Origin: Hymenopus coronatus
Lineage: Eukaryota; Arthropoda; Insecta; Mantodea; Hymenopodidae
NCBI GenBank assembly: GCA_030762935.1
Contig: CM060900.1
Span: forward strand, 292,019,736-292,083,735
Direction: 5' to 3'
DNA length: 64,000 bases
The translations under genes and the position numbers were made by a program. Numbering within the stretch: the first letter of the stretch is position 1; each line of letters starts with the position of its first letter. Shown here piece by piece: positions 14,426-25,287 of this stretch. Below the pieces are notes generated by a model. The model saw nothing but the letters and a program-made list of their open reading frames with translations, had not been told where the DNA came from and ran no database searches.

Positions 14426-17400
14426 TAAACATTAATAACATGATTCAAATACATTACTGTGAACTTAACCTAATCTCGCAACCGAAGAACGAGAGAAAAC
14501 TAAAACGGGGGGGGGGGTCGAGGAAAAATTTAGCATTAACGAAAAGGAAAAAGAAAGAGAAGAGGAGAAGGGAGGGAAATTATTTAGGATTTTTATTTTT
14601 TTTTTTTTTGTAATGATTGGTAGGTGAATTTATAATTAAAGAAATTATACAAATGTTCACCCAAGAGCGCCTCTGCTCGGAAGAGGATGTGGTCCGCGGT
14701 AAGAAAAATTCCAGTGGCCAAGTGCAACAAATGACGTGCTCTTTTTTTTCTTTACTTCTTTACATTCATTTCTTTGTTCATTTTTTTTCATGTGTGTGTG
14801 TGTGTGTGTATGGCAAGAGGAGAAAGAATAAGCGAAAAAGAATCATAGAAATGGAAAAACCTTTGCTCATCCGGGAAAATAAAAAACAACGGATGAGATG
14901 TTGGGCACTCTGCAATGGTCAGTTCAGTAGAAGCACATCATAATGGAAGAAGGGATTGTACGGCAGCTCTTGTATCTTTTTATCACAGGCGCACCGCCTA
15001 TTGAACATCGCCCGGGTAAGTAATTAAATATCGACGAAAAATAAAATACAAGGGTCTCGTCAATATACTGACAAATACAATTACGCGCAAGTTTCAGAGG
15101 CACATAGCGGTAATGGACCGCACGGTGCGCGACGAAACAGCTCCGGCCTCACCCACGACTACTGAAGGTGAGGGAGAAGAGCGATCCCCGACTCCAAGAG
15201 AATCTCAAGCGAACGCCAACAGCTCTTCCCATATCAACCCTGCTGCCTTGTAGGGTACAACCGAAAAAAAAAAAAAGGGGGGGGGAATAGGCAGCTAGGT
15301 GAGTAGTAATGTCCATGAACACCTCGTGGTTTCTGCTCTCTCATATGCGAAGAGGTCAAGGGTTATTTTTCTTTAGTTTCTCTTTGTATATGTTTTTCTA
15401 ATTTGTGATTAGGTAATTTACGGATAAATGACATCACTAAATAAAGTAATGGAATATAAATGTTACAAGGGGGTTGAATGTCGAGAAGTAAAAATTATAA
15501 AGAAATCTCAAGTTTAGTAAACGTAAGTAAACATGGTCTATTATATGCATACTAACAATTCATATCACTAGAGGGAAGGAGAGAGAAAAAGAAAGAAAAG
15601 AAAAGAGAGGAAAATAAAATGACAAATGCATCTCTTTCATCTTAACAGAAATTAGAATGAAACGCGGTGAATAAATGCACCGTAGCATTTCGCTAGGAAT
15701 GTACAGGAAGTGCCTGTTCGCGCAGCCGACTAGTACTGGAAATTGGTAGCGGAAATGTGGAAGAGTGGGGAAGTGTAGATAGTAATAACAGTGGTGGAAC
15801 CCAAAATCTGTCCCAATTTGTGCGTAATTAGTGTAGCCACTGGACGTGGGTCTGATGTTCATGTGTGTCTAAAGTTAAGTGTAATAAATGTCAACAAAAA
15901 AAAATAACAGTGTTAAGTGAAATAGTGAGTTGTGAAAGTAAGATGTGTACACAGTGAATTACATCAGTGGTGCCTGTTTAATGGATATCATCAGTCAACG
16001 CATTTTCTGTAAGTACGACTCTTATTATGACAACAGGATATCGAGAATGAACGGGATGAATGAAACTAAAGGGTATGTGTGATATTTAAAGTAAGGAAGG
16101 CGAGAAAGAGGACTTATGATCCGAATTACATTTCAGGGAAGGAGGGAAAGGAGAAAAAAAAATTATTAGTGATTACCAAACAACTGAGAATAGAAATGAC
16201 TACTATGATGAATAATGTAAAAGGGGGGGGGGTGTTTACATGTCAAACTGACATATATGATGGTTCGCCAGTAACAATAATTAATTCCACAAAAATAAAA
16301 ATTGTTCGTATAGAAGTGCACCTTTAGTCAGATTTCGAAAATAAACTGGGGGGGCTGTTAAAGGTGCTTATGGGGGGAATATTTTAAGGGGCGCTCCGGA
16401 CCCAACCAACCAAGACGACTTCAAGTTCGACCACCAGATATGTAGGGCAAGCGTTGTAAACTTATACGCGTCTATCAGTTCATCTTAGGTTATACACAAA
16501 AGTAAACCTACAGATCCCGTCAGTGGACATTTGTTACTAATTGTCTTGAACCAGACTGATCACATTATCACTTGTATCGCACATTTACAAATTGTACAGT
16601 TGTTCTCTTACGCGGGTTGTTGTATATAAGGGATTTATCATACGAATAAACTCACGATAAAAATTATTGAGAATATTATGAAAAAGGCACGTATCTAATG
16701 AAATTTAAGGTTTTTCAGAACTATTAGATTCATAAAACTATTTTTAGAATGGCCAAAGGATTAAGACACTGTTATCTGGGTTGCAGTTACAGCTTTCCAG
16801 AACCAAGAGTTGGAAATTATAAATACTTGCATATGAGTAACACACGTAAATGCATCAAAACAGTTATCTACTGCTGCGGCGGTAGTAAATATAGAAAGAG
16901 ATAAGCAACCACATCATTTTACAGATTACCGCTCCAGAGAGAAACCTATTAATGTTTAAAGTGACAGTCCAAGAAATATAAACTAGCGATAAAATAGGCG
17001 CTGAAATAAACATATTTTGGTAAAGTGAATTGTTGGAAGATCACATGTGCAGATTAATACTCAAAATTTCCATTGAAGCACGAGCAATCAAATGTTTAGT
17101 GAAAACTTTACATCTCGTATGCATGTCACTGCATACATCTAAGTGAAAAAAAAAATGGTATTTAACCCAAGGATGGAAGGGGGGGGGAGGGATTACATTG
17201 ATGGTCAGTACAAATCGAATATATTCAAAGTGACATAATAATCGAAGCAATAAAATTAAACATTATGTTGCGAATCGCATATATAGTGCCATACTGAAAA
17301 AAAAATTATATTGACTGTTTATATTCCAATGGAAATCAAGCACTGCAGTAACACCGTAAGATATCTGCAAATTTTATTTCCATAAACTTTAGCATTTAAA

Positions 17401-18796
17401 AGCTAAATAAATTAATTATAAAATAGAAAAATGCAGTTGAATAAAGTGTTCTTTTGAAAAATCGAAAGCAACTAATTCGAGGCTAATGCAAACTGTGATG
17501 CTTAGGAGAAGAATCACCTTAAAGGTACTCTAAAGATTACAATTAAATAAAATTACAAAAGTATTTTAATTGCAAAATTTTGAATTTGTAAGCTACTGAA
17601 AGAAATTGAAAACAGAGGTATAAATTGAAACATCAGGCAAGGAGACTACATTTACGATATCCATTTCTGGCAATAATATAGTAAGAAAAGAAAGTGTCTG
17701 GAGAGTTGCAATGCATATGCAAAATCGAGGCAGGGTTTCTGTTGATTTTATTTTCTCCCATTACAGCATATAATCCACTGTATTCGGTGGAAACATGCTA
17801 TTGTAAAATATACATTCCCATATGTGTGCGGATGGTGTTCTTAACTTATTTCCACCTACGTCAGATTACGATAGTGGACAACTTTATGCAACATGGTCAA
17901 CCCACTGGCTTATACTCGCATTACATGGTGTGAAATCAAGTACCATGCTGTATTTATATTAATAAATCAGCAACAAATGAGGAATACTTTCACTGAAATA
18001 AAAGTTGTCTACTAGAAAAAAAACAACATACACGTCATGATTAAAATAATGAAAGTAATTAAAATGGTTATATGAATAACACATGTGCGACATTTCCGGT
18101 GCTACACCGTACTTAGCTTATGTTATATACATAACTATTCTAGCATTTTTATATATATTATGCAAGCTTTAATGCAAATACTTCCCGTTGTTTTACGAGT
18201 TTATTAGCATTATTGTTCAGATTCCTGGTTGGCTTATGCATTTGCAGTTAAAAACTATTGTAACAAAGAGATGTACATTGAATATATTTTGAAATTTGCA
18301 ATAGTTTCAAGAGCAAATTTGGTTAACTCACTACTTCCATAAAAAAAACAACAGTAAATTACATAGAAAATGGTATGAAAGATCATACTTATAAAGTTTG
18401 AAATGAAATAGTGAAATGAAATATTCATGTCCTCCAACTAACAAAGAGGCGTTATAACAATATGAAATAATTAGATTATTATAGTTTAAAAAAAAAGATA
18501 AGCGAAACATATAGTTTATGCATGGCTAAATAAGTGATTTTAAGGTTATGTAAATACAATGCGCATTGCATATAATCTATATAAACACATGTATTGCTCT
18601 CCACATCCTGGAATATGGTGTTAAGAATATAAATGTTCCAAAATTAGTTGCATTACTAAATATTGCTTAAATTTCAATGATAAATATAAATGAAAGCATT
18701 GAACAACAAAATAACAAAATGAGTGTTTATGTTAATTATATATAGAGTGTAAATCAACACAAACTACACAGCCAATTAAAATAATGGCGACATAAC
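14426..18796 (-). other. 4.4-kb internal region without sense genes
   Basis: Between the ADAM stop and the env-1 start no sense-strand frame exceeds about 100 codons, and none looks like a protein family. The region is AT-rich with homopolymers: G-runs near 14507, 15275, 16209, 16349 and 17178, A-runs, and a (GT)n at about 14792-14809. It could hold cis-acting RNA signals, another captured but decayed segment, or the antisense unit at 14.9-15.3 kb. Confidence 0.5.
14944..15253 (+). other. Possible small spliced antisense ORF
   Basis: On the plus strand, antisense to the element, an 82-base intron-like segment at 15016-15097 has a consensus donor (GTAAGT), a CTGAC branch-like motif and a TTTCAG acceptor. 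It joins two GC-richer stretches in phase and leads into a 46-codon frame from ATG 15113 to TAG 15251-15253 that is rich in Pro, Thr, Ser and Glu. Upstream in the same frame, before a stop at 14941-14943, is a Lys/Arg-rich stretch (GKRRKNKRKR). No homologue is recognised and chance is quite possible. Antisense genes do exist in some retroviruses, but that is only an analogy. Confidence 0.25.
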
Positions 18797-21058
18797 CTAG
18801 AAAAGTCTACGGGGTGGTGGGGGTGGGGGCGGGGGTCTTCGAGATGGAGGCGAGGAAACATTATGCTGAGAATGATAATCAACACGGGGTTCTGGTTGCA
18901 AAATTGGTGAAATACGCGATCGCGAAAATTGAAGCAACGGTACGTATTTCCACAGCGTAAATATTATCAGTATAAGTGGAAATAGTCCCAACAAAATGAC
19001 ATAAAACGATATTTTTAGTATTTCATGCTCATGGGTGGTTGGTGGTGGAGTGACAATAGGGAGATCATTTGTTATAGTAGGATTGGTCATTATTTGGGTA
19101 CAAAATGGAGGTTCAAAACCTGCATCACAATGACATTGGTTTTGATTAGTACAAACTCCATGTCCATTACACTGACATGTCCGACTCACAACAGTAGCAA
19201 TCGGAACACATGTTTGGTTTATACACAATTTATTTGTACCACATTTGGCACCATTTGGAACCATTCCCGGTTGGGGGACTTCTAATCCTAAATCAACTAT
19301 AGCAGTGGAACATTTCTCATTCGTGTCATAGTTCATGGTGTGACCAATTCTGGTATAGCGGTGCATCCCAAACTGAATGTCAGTATTTAGATGATTACAT
19401 TGTAATATACCGCACAGTAAGTCTGCTGTATGACAACGAAGATAACGATCTGAAGGATAGTTATAACCACAATTACCATTGATGGTTCCTCGGTCATTAT
19501 TTTCATAACATTGCTTATCCATACTTTTTGCAGTACGTCCCCATAATTTTTGACATTGATCTGTACGAGTTGTACATGCATTTTTATAGCAAAATGCTCG
19601 TCCCTTCCTACAACTAGTACCATCCCTTTTATACACGTCCATAGGACAATGTTCGGAGGTACCATCGCAAACATCTTCTATATCACATTCAGAAGTAATG
19701 GGACGACACACAGTGCCTTTAACTTTTGGTAAACAAGTTTTAGTATCACAACATTTGCCTGTAGCACATGAGGCATTCTGATACCATAAACAAGTATCTG
19801 GATTGCAGCAAGTGTTTGCAACATCACATTGTTCACCGGGTTCTACAAGACCATTTCCACAAATTGATCCAAAATAACTATTTACTGGCTTATTGCGAAG
19901 GCAAAAGTCAATGTGATGATTTAGTGAATTCTTTAATTCATATACATTACAGACACTCCACTGACTAGGTATACCGACGCCTAATGAGGCAGACATTATG
20001 CAACAATGTTTACATTGACAGCATCCTTTATCGTGTTCCATTCCCAAACTATGACCTAACTCATGAGCAATTGTGACTGCTGTGAACTCTTCCTGAAATA
20101 TGTCATCATGAATTATTGCACCTGAGTGCTCGTAGGTGCACATAGAAAATGGATATGCTTCACCTACGACTCCACGCCGAAATTTTGTCGAAGTAAGTAA
20201 CTGTGCATGATCATGGGGGTATGTTTGTACTAAAAATTCCCTACGATAGCGCAAGAAGTCATCTAAAACTTTATGGCTATCATCATGAAGATATATTTGA
20301 TTATTAGTTGACCACACTATAACATTTACTAGTGTAATCGATATATTTAGTGGAGCATACAAAGATTGAACAAGATGAACTAAATGTAAACAATGCTGAG
20401 TTACGCTGCGTTTGGCGAGTGTTAATTGTATATAAAGGGTGTAATCTACAACAAAAAGTAATTCCACTATTCGCGGCACATGGTTAGTGATGGAAGAAAT
20501 TTTGACATTAATGTTGACCTGTGAGAGTGGGGGGTTCATATACATCTGCCTATTTGATCTAGATGGATTGTCCATACTAGGTGCATCATAGCCACACATC
20601 CTCTTATGCTCATGAATTCTTGTGAAATGAGAGGTTTGCAATAGTCCTTCATTATTATGGACTTGTTTTGGCAACCGGAACGCATGAGTTCCGTTGTAAA
20701 CAATTCCTCGTAAGCCCTCACATGTAGAGATTGCAGCCCATGATTCATTTATGCCACGTATTTTCCCATAAAATTGACAGGGTGTGGTGATAGTATTAAA
20801 TGTTTGGTTATGTGGAATATGTTTTTCATGAAAACGTTTAGATATCAGAGCTCCATTTAACTGTAAATCTATCATGTAATTTATGTGTTGATGTCGGTAC
20901 GTTAGGGTGAAGGCAGTCCGATTTGTAGTGTGGTTTTCATGTGAATCAAGCTGAGGTTGCTGAATGGCATAATGCCTTGAGGTGTATAGTACTAAACATA
21001 AATACGTATGGCCACAGAATAGGGGTAGTAAACCAATGATAGGATTGATATAGCTCAT
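18797..21058 (-). CDS. Full-length ADAM metalloprotease-disintegrin carried by the LTR element
   Basis: An intact 753-aa frame from a true ATG (21058) to TAG, with no introns. Domains in order: hydrophobic N-terminus (about 5-25), prodomain with a Cys-switch-like RMCGYDAP (C155), furin site RSNR (167-170), reprolysin domain (about 197-388) with the complete zinc site HELGHSLGMEHD (332-343) and a Met-turn CIMSA (353-357), disintegrin domain (about 398-487) with the ECD-type loop, Cys-rich domain (about 488-620), EGF-like module (628-653), transmembrane span (about 683-703) and a Pro-rich cytoplasmic tail (SSPPSRRPPPPPPPP). All catalytic residues are present, so a membrane-anchored sheddase or adhesion protein is predicted. 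It sits between pol and env in the same orientation. Lack of introns suggests capture from a host mRNA. What it does for the element is unknown. Confidence 0.95.
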   Translation of the reverse strand: MSYINPIIGLLPLFCGHTYLCLVLYTSRHYAIQQPQLDSHENHTTNRTAFTLTYRHQHINYMIDLQLNGALISKRFHEKHIPHNQTFNTITTPCQFYGKIRGINESWAAISTCEGLRGIVYNGTHAFRLPKQVHNNEGLLQTSHFTRIHEHKRMCGYDAPSMDNPSRSNRQMYMNPPLSQVNINVKISSITNHVPRIVELLFVVDYTLYIQLTLAKRSVTQHCLHLVHLVQSLYAPLNISITLVNVIVWSTNNQIYLHDDSHKVLDDFLRYRREFLVQTYPHDHAQLLTSTKFRRGVVGEAYPFSMCTYEHSGAIIHDDIFQEEFTAVTIAHELGHSLGMEHDKGCCQCKHCCIMSASLGVGIPSQWSVCNVYELKNSLNHHIDFCLRNKPVNSYFGSICGNGLVEPGEQCDVANTCCNPDTCLWYQNASCATGKCCDTKTCLPKVKGTVCRPITSECDIEDVCDGTSEHCPMDVYKRDGTSCRKGRAFCYKNACTTRTDQCQKLWGRTAKSMDKQCYENNDRGTINGNCGYNYPSDRYLRCHTADLLCGILQCNHLNTDIQFGMHRYTRIGHTMNYDTNEKCSTAIVDLGLEVPQPGMVPNGAKCGTNKLCINQTCVPIATVVSRTCQCNGHGVCTNQNQCHCDAGFEPPFCTQIMTNPTITNDLPIVTPPPTTHEHEILKISFYVILLGLFPLILIIFTLWKYVPLLQFSRSRISPILQPEPRVDYHSQHNVSSPPSRRPPPPPPPPRRLF

Positions 21059-21711
21059 TTTCAGTTGAAAGTGGAAGGGTAAGAAATTGCAAATTAACCC
21101 TTACCCAGTGTATATGAGAAGCGGTGACTGCACAAATTGCCTCTTGTAATATTTACCAAGTGGTCATTCTGGGGTTGGGGTGACGCTAAAGAGACAAAAA
21201 AAAACAAAATGCCTATAGAAGTCATGTCGGACTAATGGGGATAGCGAAACTAATAATAATAATAATGATAATAATAAGGGTAATAATATTAATAGCAATA
21301 ATAATAATAAAATGCAAAAAATTTAAGGCACATAAAAAAATTAACTCACTCATGTAGTTCTCTTTTTTTTTTTCTTCTCTCTATTCATTAAACATTGATT
21401 GTACACTCCATTAGTTCAGGTCAAATAATATAGAACAATTACACAAGCTATATAATAAAAAGCATAATAAATCCATGAGGTTATGGCAAAAACAAGCGTA
21501 TTTTATATATGTATATATTATATATGTATGTACCTTCTTTTTTTGTATATGTATATATATATAGTAACAAAATCAAAATGCATCTATTACAATTACATAT
21601 ATATGTTAAATGAAATATAATTAAGGTTTCTGTGTACTATTTGAACAGGTGATCTGTTAAAGCAATAACTATAAACAGTTATATTACGTGTATCTAACAT
21701 TAAAGATTATT
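21059..21711 (-). other. Pol-ADAM spacer
   Basis: About 650 bases holding an imperfect TAA/ATA microsatellite (21252-21310) and TATATG-rich DNA (21505-21605). A pyrimidine-rich stretch lies just upstream of the ADAM ATG (about 21062-21090, minus strand) but I see no clean AG acceptor at its end. No gene. Confidence 0.5.
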
Positions 21712-24700
21712 CTAACCTCTTTTATAGGGTGCATAATAAGGATATAGACGAGATACATGCACTATCATATCTCTAATTTTAGGACCTGTTGTTTGCCTTA
21801 TCTGGTAATTAACAGGTGATGTCTGTTGTACTACAATATAAGGTCCTTGAAATCTGTGTAACAATTTAGTAGTCATGCCTTTCTTTCGAATTGGCGAAAA
21901 TAGTTTCACTGTTTGGCCAGGGGCGTATTGTAGTGTACGCCTCTTGCGGTCAAAAATACGTTTATCCCGTATTTGTCTTTGCGCGATATTATCCTTTGCA
22001 AGCTCACGTGCTTGGCGGATTCGAGTTTGAGTCTCTTTAAGGAAGAGGTTATCACTTGTGTGTTTTAATTGAACCTCTTCGGGTAGGGTGGGATTTCTAC
22101 CATAAATCAAATAAAAGGGTGACATTCCTGTGGATTCCTGTCGACTGGTATTATATGCGAACACGACATGCGGTACAGCAACATCCCAGTCATCTTGTTT
22201 AGTAGAGGTATAGTTAGAAATCATATTGATTATAGTTTGATTGGCTCTTTCACACAAACCGTTACAAGCCGGGTGATAAGCGGTAGTATATACAGACTTA
22301 ACTCCCATAAAGGCTAACAGGTGACGTGTAACTCCACTAAGGAATACCGCACCCCTATCGGAGAGAAGCATGGCAGGCGCCCCGTGGCGACAAATTATGT
22401 TTTCCAAAATAAATTGAGCCACATGCTCGATAGAGCCTTTCGGGATTGCCTTCACTTCTACCCATCTACTTGCAAACTCGGTGCCAACAATCAACATAGT
22501 GTTCCCCAGGCGAGACTTCCTGATTGGACCAACCAAATCAATGCCCCAACGTTCTCCAATACGGTTAACTGGTATTGGCTGCAGAAATCCTGCAGGTTTC
22601 ACATTTTTGGGACCTTTCCTTGTTTGGCAACTCGGGCACCCTTTAACATATTTCTCAATTTCTTTACGCATCCCTATCCAGTAATACCTGTTATTAATTT
22701 TTGTAAAGGTTTTGGTGAAACCTAAATGACCTGAAAGTGGGTCGTCATGACAAGAATGTAAGATTTCCTTCTTTAAAGATTCTGGAATAACTAACAAGTG
22801 TAAGGCACCTCTTGCACCTGCATTCTTGCGGTACAGCACCCCCTCTTTCAAAATGTAAGAGGCGGCCTGTCGCCTTAACTTAGGAGGTCCTGCATCCGGA
22901 TCTTCTAAGATTTGGATTATGGGTTTTAACTGGGAGTCTTTTAGTTGTTCCTGTGCTACAGCTACTGGAGAAAGTAGACAAGTGATAAGATCATCCATTT
23001 GTTCAAGAATGGATGGCTTAGGTGGGTCTACAGGATACCGTGATAATGCATCTGCATCCAGGTGTTTTGCACCAGATTTATAGATGATTGTGTAATCGTA
23101 TTCCTGTAATTTTAATGCCCATCGAGCTAATCTGCCAGTGACGTCTTTTAAATTTCGTAAATAGCAGAGAGCATGATGGTCACTCACAATATTGACTGGA
23201 TAACCATAGATATAGGGTCTAAAATGTGTTAGACCATAGACTATAGCCAATAATTCCAATTCGGAAATACTATAGTTCTTTTCGTGTTTATTTAGTGCCC
23301 TGGAACAATATGCAATGGGGTGTAATTCACCATCAATTCTTTGCAATAATGCACATCCTACGCCCACTGTACTAGCGTCAGTGTGCAATTCTGTGTAAGC
23401 ACCAGGGTGATAATGGGCCAACACTGGCGCTGTGGTTAGACAGCGTTTCAGAGCTTCAAATGAATTTTGATGTTGGGGTGTCCAAATAAAATCTTGGTTT
23501 TTCCTAGTCAAGTCATGAAGGGGTTGGGCAATTGATGCAAAGTTACAGACAAAACGTCTGTAGAAGCTAAACAACCCTAATACTTTGCGAACATCCCTTA
23601 CCGATTTGGGAACCGGAAGTTCAGTAATAGCCCTTAATTTGTCCGTATCGGGTTCAATGCCCTTGGCTGACACCTCAAAGCCTAATAACTTGATACGAGA
23701 CATTCCAAAGAAACACTTTTCGGGTTTAAGCTTGAAATTGTGTTCCTGCAACTTGCAGAACACTTCTTCCAGATTACTTAATAATTCTTCAAATGTAGGT
23801 GCAAATACAACAATGTCATCGAGATATACTAAAGCTTTCTTATATCTCAAATCACCCAGTAACTTACTGGCAGCTCTAGAGAAAAATCTTGGAGCATTTA
23901 CCAGTCCAAAGGACATGCGATTAAATTCGTATTGTCCATCTGGAGTTACAAATGACGTATACTTGCGACTGTCTTCTGCAATGGGTACTTGAAAATATGC
24001 ACTTAACAAGTCTAAAGAACAGTACCAACGGGATTCTCCCAAATAACTCAATAAGTCATCTATCAATGGCAAAGGATAGGAGGAGTCAACAGTAACTGAA
24101 TTTAATTTTCGATAATCTACACAAAACCGAAAAGAATTATCCTTTTTCCTAACCAACACTATCGGTGAGGCCCAAGGACTATCGGACTCATCGATAATAC
24201 CTGCATTATGCATTTCCTGTACTTGGGTTTGTATTATCTCACGCTGAGCCTGAGATACTCTGTAAGGTCGTTGTCTTATGGGTGTGTCTTGTGTAACTTC
24301 AATTTGAAATTCCCCAATATCTGCTGTCCCTAACTCATTTAACTGAGTTGCAAAAATATGTCGATAATGTGTCAATAGTGTTTGCAAATGTGTTTTCTGA
24401 TGGGGTGCAAGTTGTGAATTGAGATTAAAGGTAGCCCCCTGGATACCAACTGAGCACGACTCAGTTGTCGACCAGTTTGCTGATTGCACTAGTGCGACCT
24501 CATATGCCTTAGCCAAAGTAGTACCTGCAAAGATGGTTTTTGGTTCAGCAGTATTGTTGTGGAGAGGGATTACGCATTCCTTATCAGCTTCACAAAATAT
24601 AGGTGTTATGTCAATGTTCTTTTTCTGCATCACTCTCGTGTTAGGTTCCAAAAGGACTCTACCCATTCTATTAGAAGGGAGGTGAGCGTTAACAAGTAAT

Positions 24701-25287
24701 GATGTGAATGGGGGTATTCTAGTGTCTTTTGTGCAAGAAACTTTATAATCTTCCTCTGGGCTCTGGTCATGTTCTAAAGTGATTTGTGCTAATGGGCAAT
24801 CATTTTTTTCTTGGCATTGCAAAGTGACTTTTCTGGAATCGGGTAAATGGAGAGTTATTGAAAAGGATAACAAATCAATAATCGCCCCATACCGATTCAT
24901 AAAATCCATTCCCAATAAGAGATGACGTCCGAATTCTTTTACTACTAGGACATCCTCTGAGAATTGTACGCCACCAATTTCAAAACCTAGAGTTGTAGCA
25001 TATTGGACATCTAATAAGTGATTGTTTGCTGTGCGCAAAGTTAAGCTTACTGGAGCAGGATAAGTAGGGGTTGTAACAAAACTTTCGTGGACAATGCTTA
25101 CAGCACTGCCTGTGTCAAATAAAATATCCACCGATATATTCTTACCTAGTGTACCCCTGTATGTAAGTGTATTGACCGGTTGGATAAGTGAGGTTATGTG
25201 TTCTTGTGTGGGATTAGGTGGGGATGCCACGGAACTTATTCCCGTGACATTCCTGACCCGTTTGGGGGGTTGAGTTTCTGTCTGCAA
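21712..25287 (-). CDS. pol: Ty3/gypsy Pol polyprotein (PR-RT-RH-IN)
   Basis: About 1190 aa in the -1 frame relative to gag. The frame opens at 25308 without ATG (25287 is TTG), so it should be made by frameshifting. Counting from 25287: retropepsin DTGSAVS (58-64); RT with D391 region, CSLDLLSAY (D426) and YLDD (488-491); RNase H with HTDAST (D637), SELELLA and VSDHHAL (D703); integrase HHCC finger (H847, H854, C884, C887); DD35E core D917, D977, E1013; and a C-terminal FQGPY motif like the GPY/F module. The order PR-RT-RH-IN is that of Metaviridae. All key residues are present and there is no internal stop, so the gene appears active. The gypsy lineage was not determined. Confidence 0.95.
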   Translation of the reverse strand: MQTETQPPKRVRNVTGISSVASPPNPTQEHITSLIQPVNTLTYRGTLGKNISVDILFDTGSAVSIVHESFVTTPTYPAPVSLTLRTANNHLLDVQYATTLGFEIGGVQFSEDVLVVKEFGRHLLLGMDFMNRYGAIIDLLSFSITLHLPDSRKVTLQCQEKNDCPLAQITLEHDQSPEEDYKVSCTKDTRIPPFTSLLVNAHLPSNRMGRVLLEPNTRVMQKKNIDITPIFCEADKECVIPLHNNTAEPKTIFAGTTLAKAYEVALVQSANWSTTESCSVGIQGATFNLNSQLAPHQKTHLQTLLTHYRHIFATQLNELGTADIGEFQIEVTQDTPIRQRPYRVSQAQREIIQTQVQEMHNAGIIDESDSPWASPIVLVRKKDNSFRFCVDYRKLNSVTVDSSYPLPLIDDLLSYLGESRWYCSLDLLSAYFQVPIAEDSRKYTSFVTPDGQYEFNRMSFGLVNAPRFFSRAASKLLGDLRYKKALVYLDDIVVFAPTFEELLSNLEEVFCKLQEHNFKLKPEKCFFGMSRIKLLGFEVSAKGIEPDTDKLRAITELPVPKSVRDVRKVLGLFSFYRRFVCNFASIAQPLHDLTRKNQDFIWTPQHQNSFEALKRCLTTAPVLAHYHPGAYTELHTDASTVGVGCALLQRIDGELHPIAYCSRALNKHEKNYSISELELLAIVYGLTHFRPYIYGYPVNIVSDHHALCYLRNLKDVTGRLARWALKLQEYDYTIIYKSGAKHLDADALSRYPVDPPKPSILEQMDDLITCLLSPVAVAQEQLKDSQLKPIIQILEDPDAGPPKLRRQAASYILKEGVLYRKNAGARGALHLLVIPESLKKEILHSCHDDPLSGHLGFTKTFTKINNRYYWIGMRKEIEKYVKGCPSCQTRKGPKNVKPAGFLQPIPVNRIGERWGIDLVGPIRKSRLGNTMLIVGTEFASRWVEVKAIPKGSIEHVAQFILENIICRHGAPAMLLSDRGAVFLSGVTRHLLAFMGVKSVYTTAYHPACNGLCERANQTIINMISNYTSTKQDDWDVAVPHVVFAYNTSRQESTGMSPFYLIYGRNPTLPEEVQLKHTSDNLFLKETQTRIRQARELAKDNIAQRQIRDKRIFDRKRRTLQYAPGQTVKLFSPIRKKGMTTKLLHRFQGPYIVVQQTSPVNYQIRQTTGPKIRDMIVHVSRLYPYYAPYKRG

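Noticed and set aside
15560..15862. 100-codon sense frame in the silent block of the provirus
   Set aside because: Ends in Ser/Phe/Leu repeats from a purine-rich tract, and no similarity or start context supports it.
16079..17933. Plus-strand frames of 79-82 codons as possible accessory retroviral genes
   Set aside because: AT-rich random-looking composition and antisense orientation without splice support.
22321..24685. Plus-strand frames of 67-135 codons inside pol
   Set aside because: Shadows of the real minus-strand pol gene.
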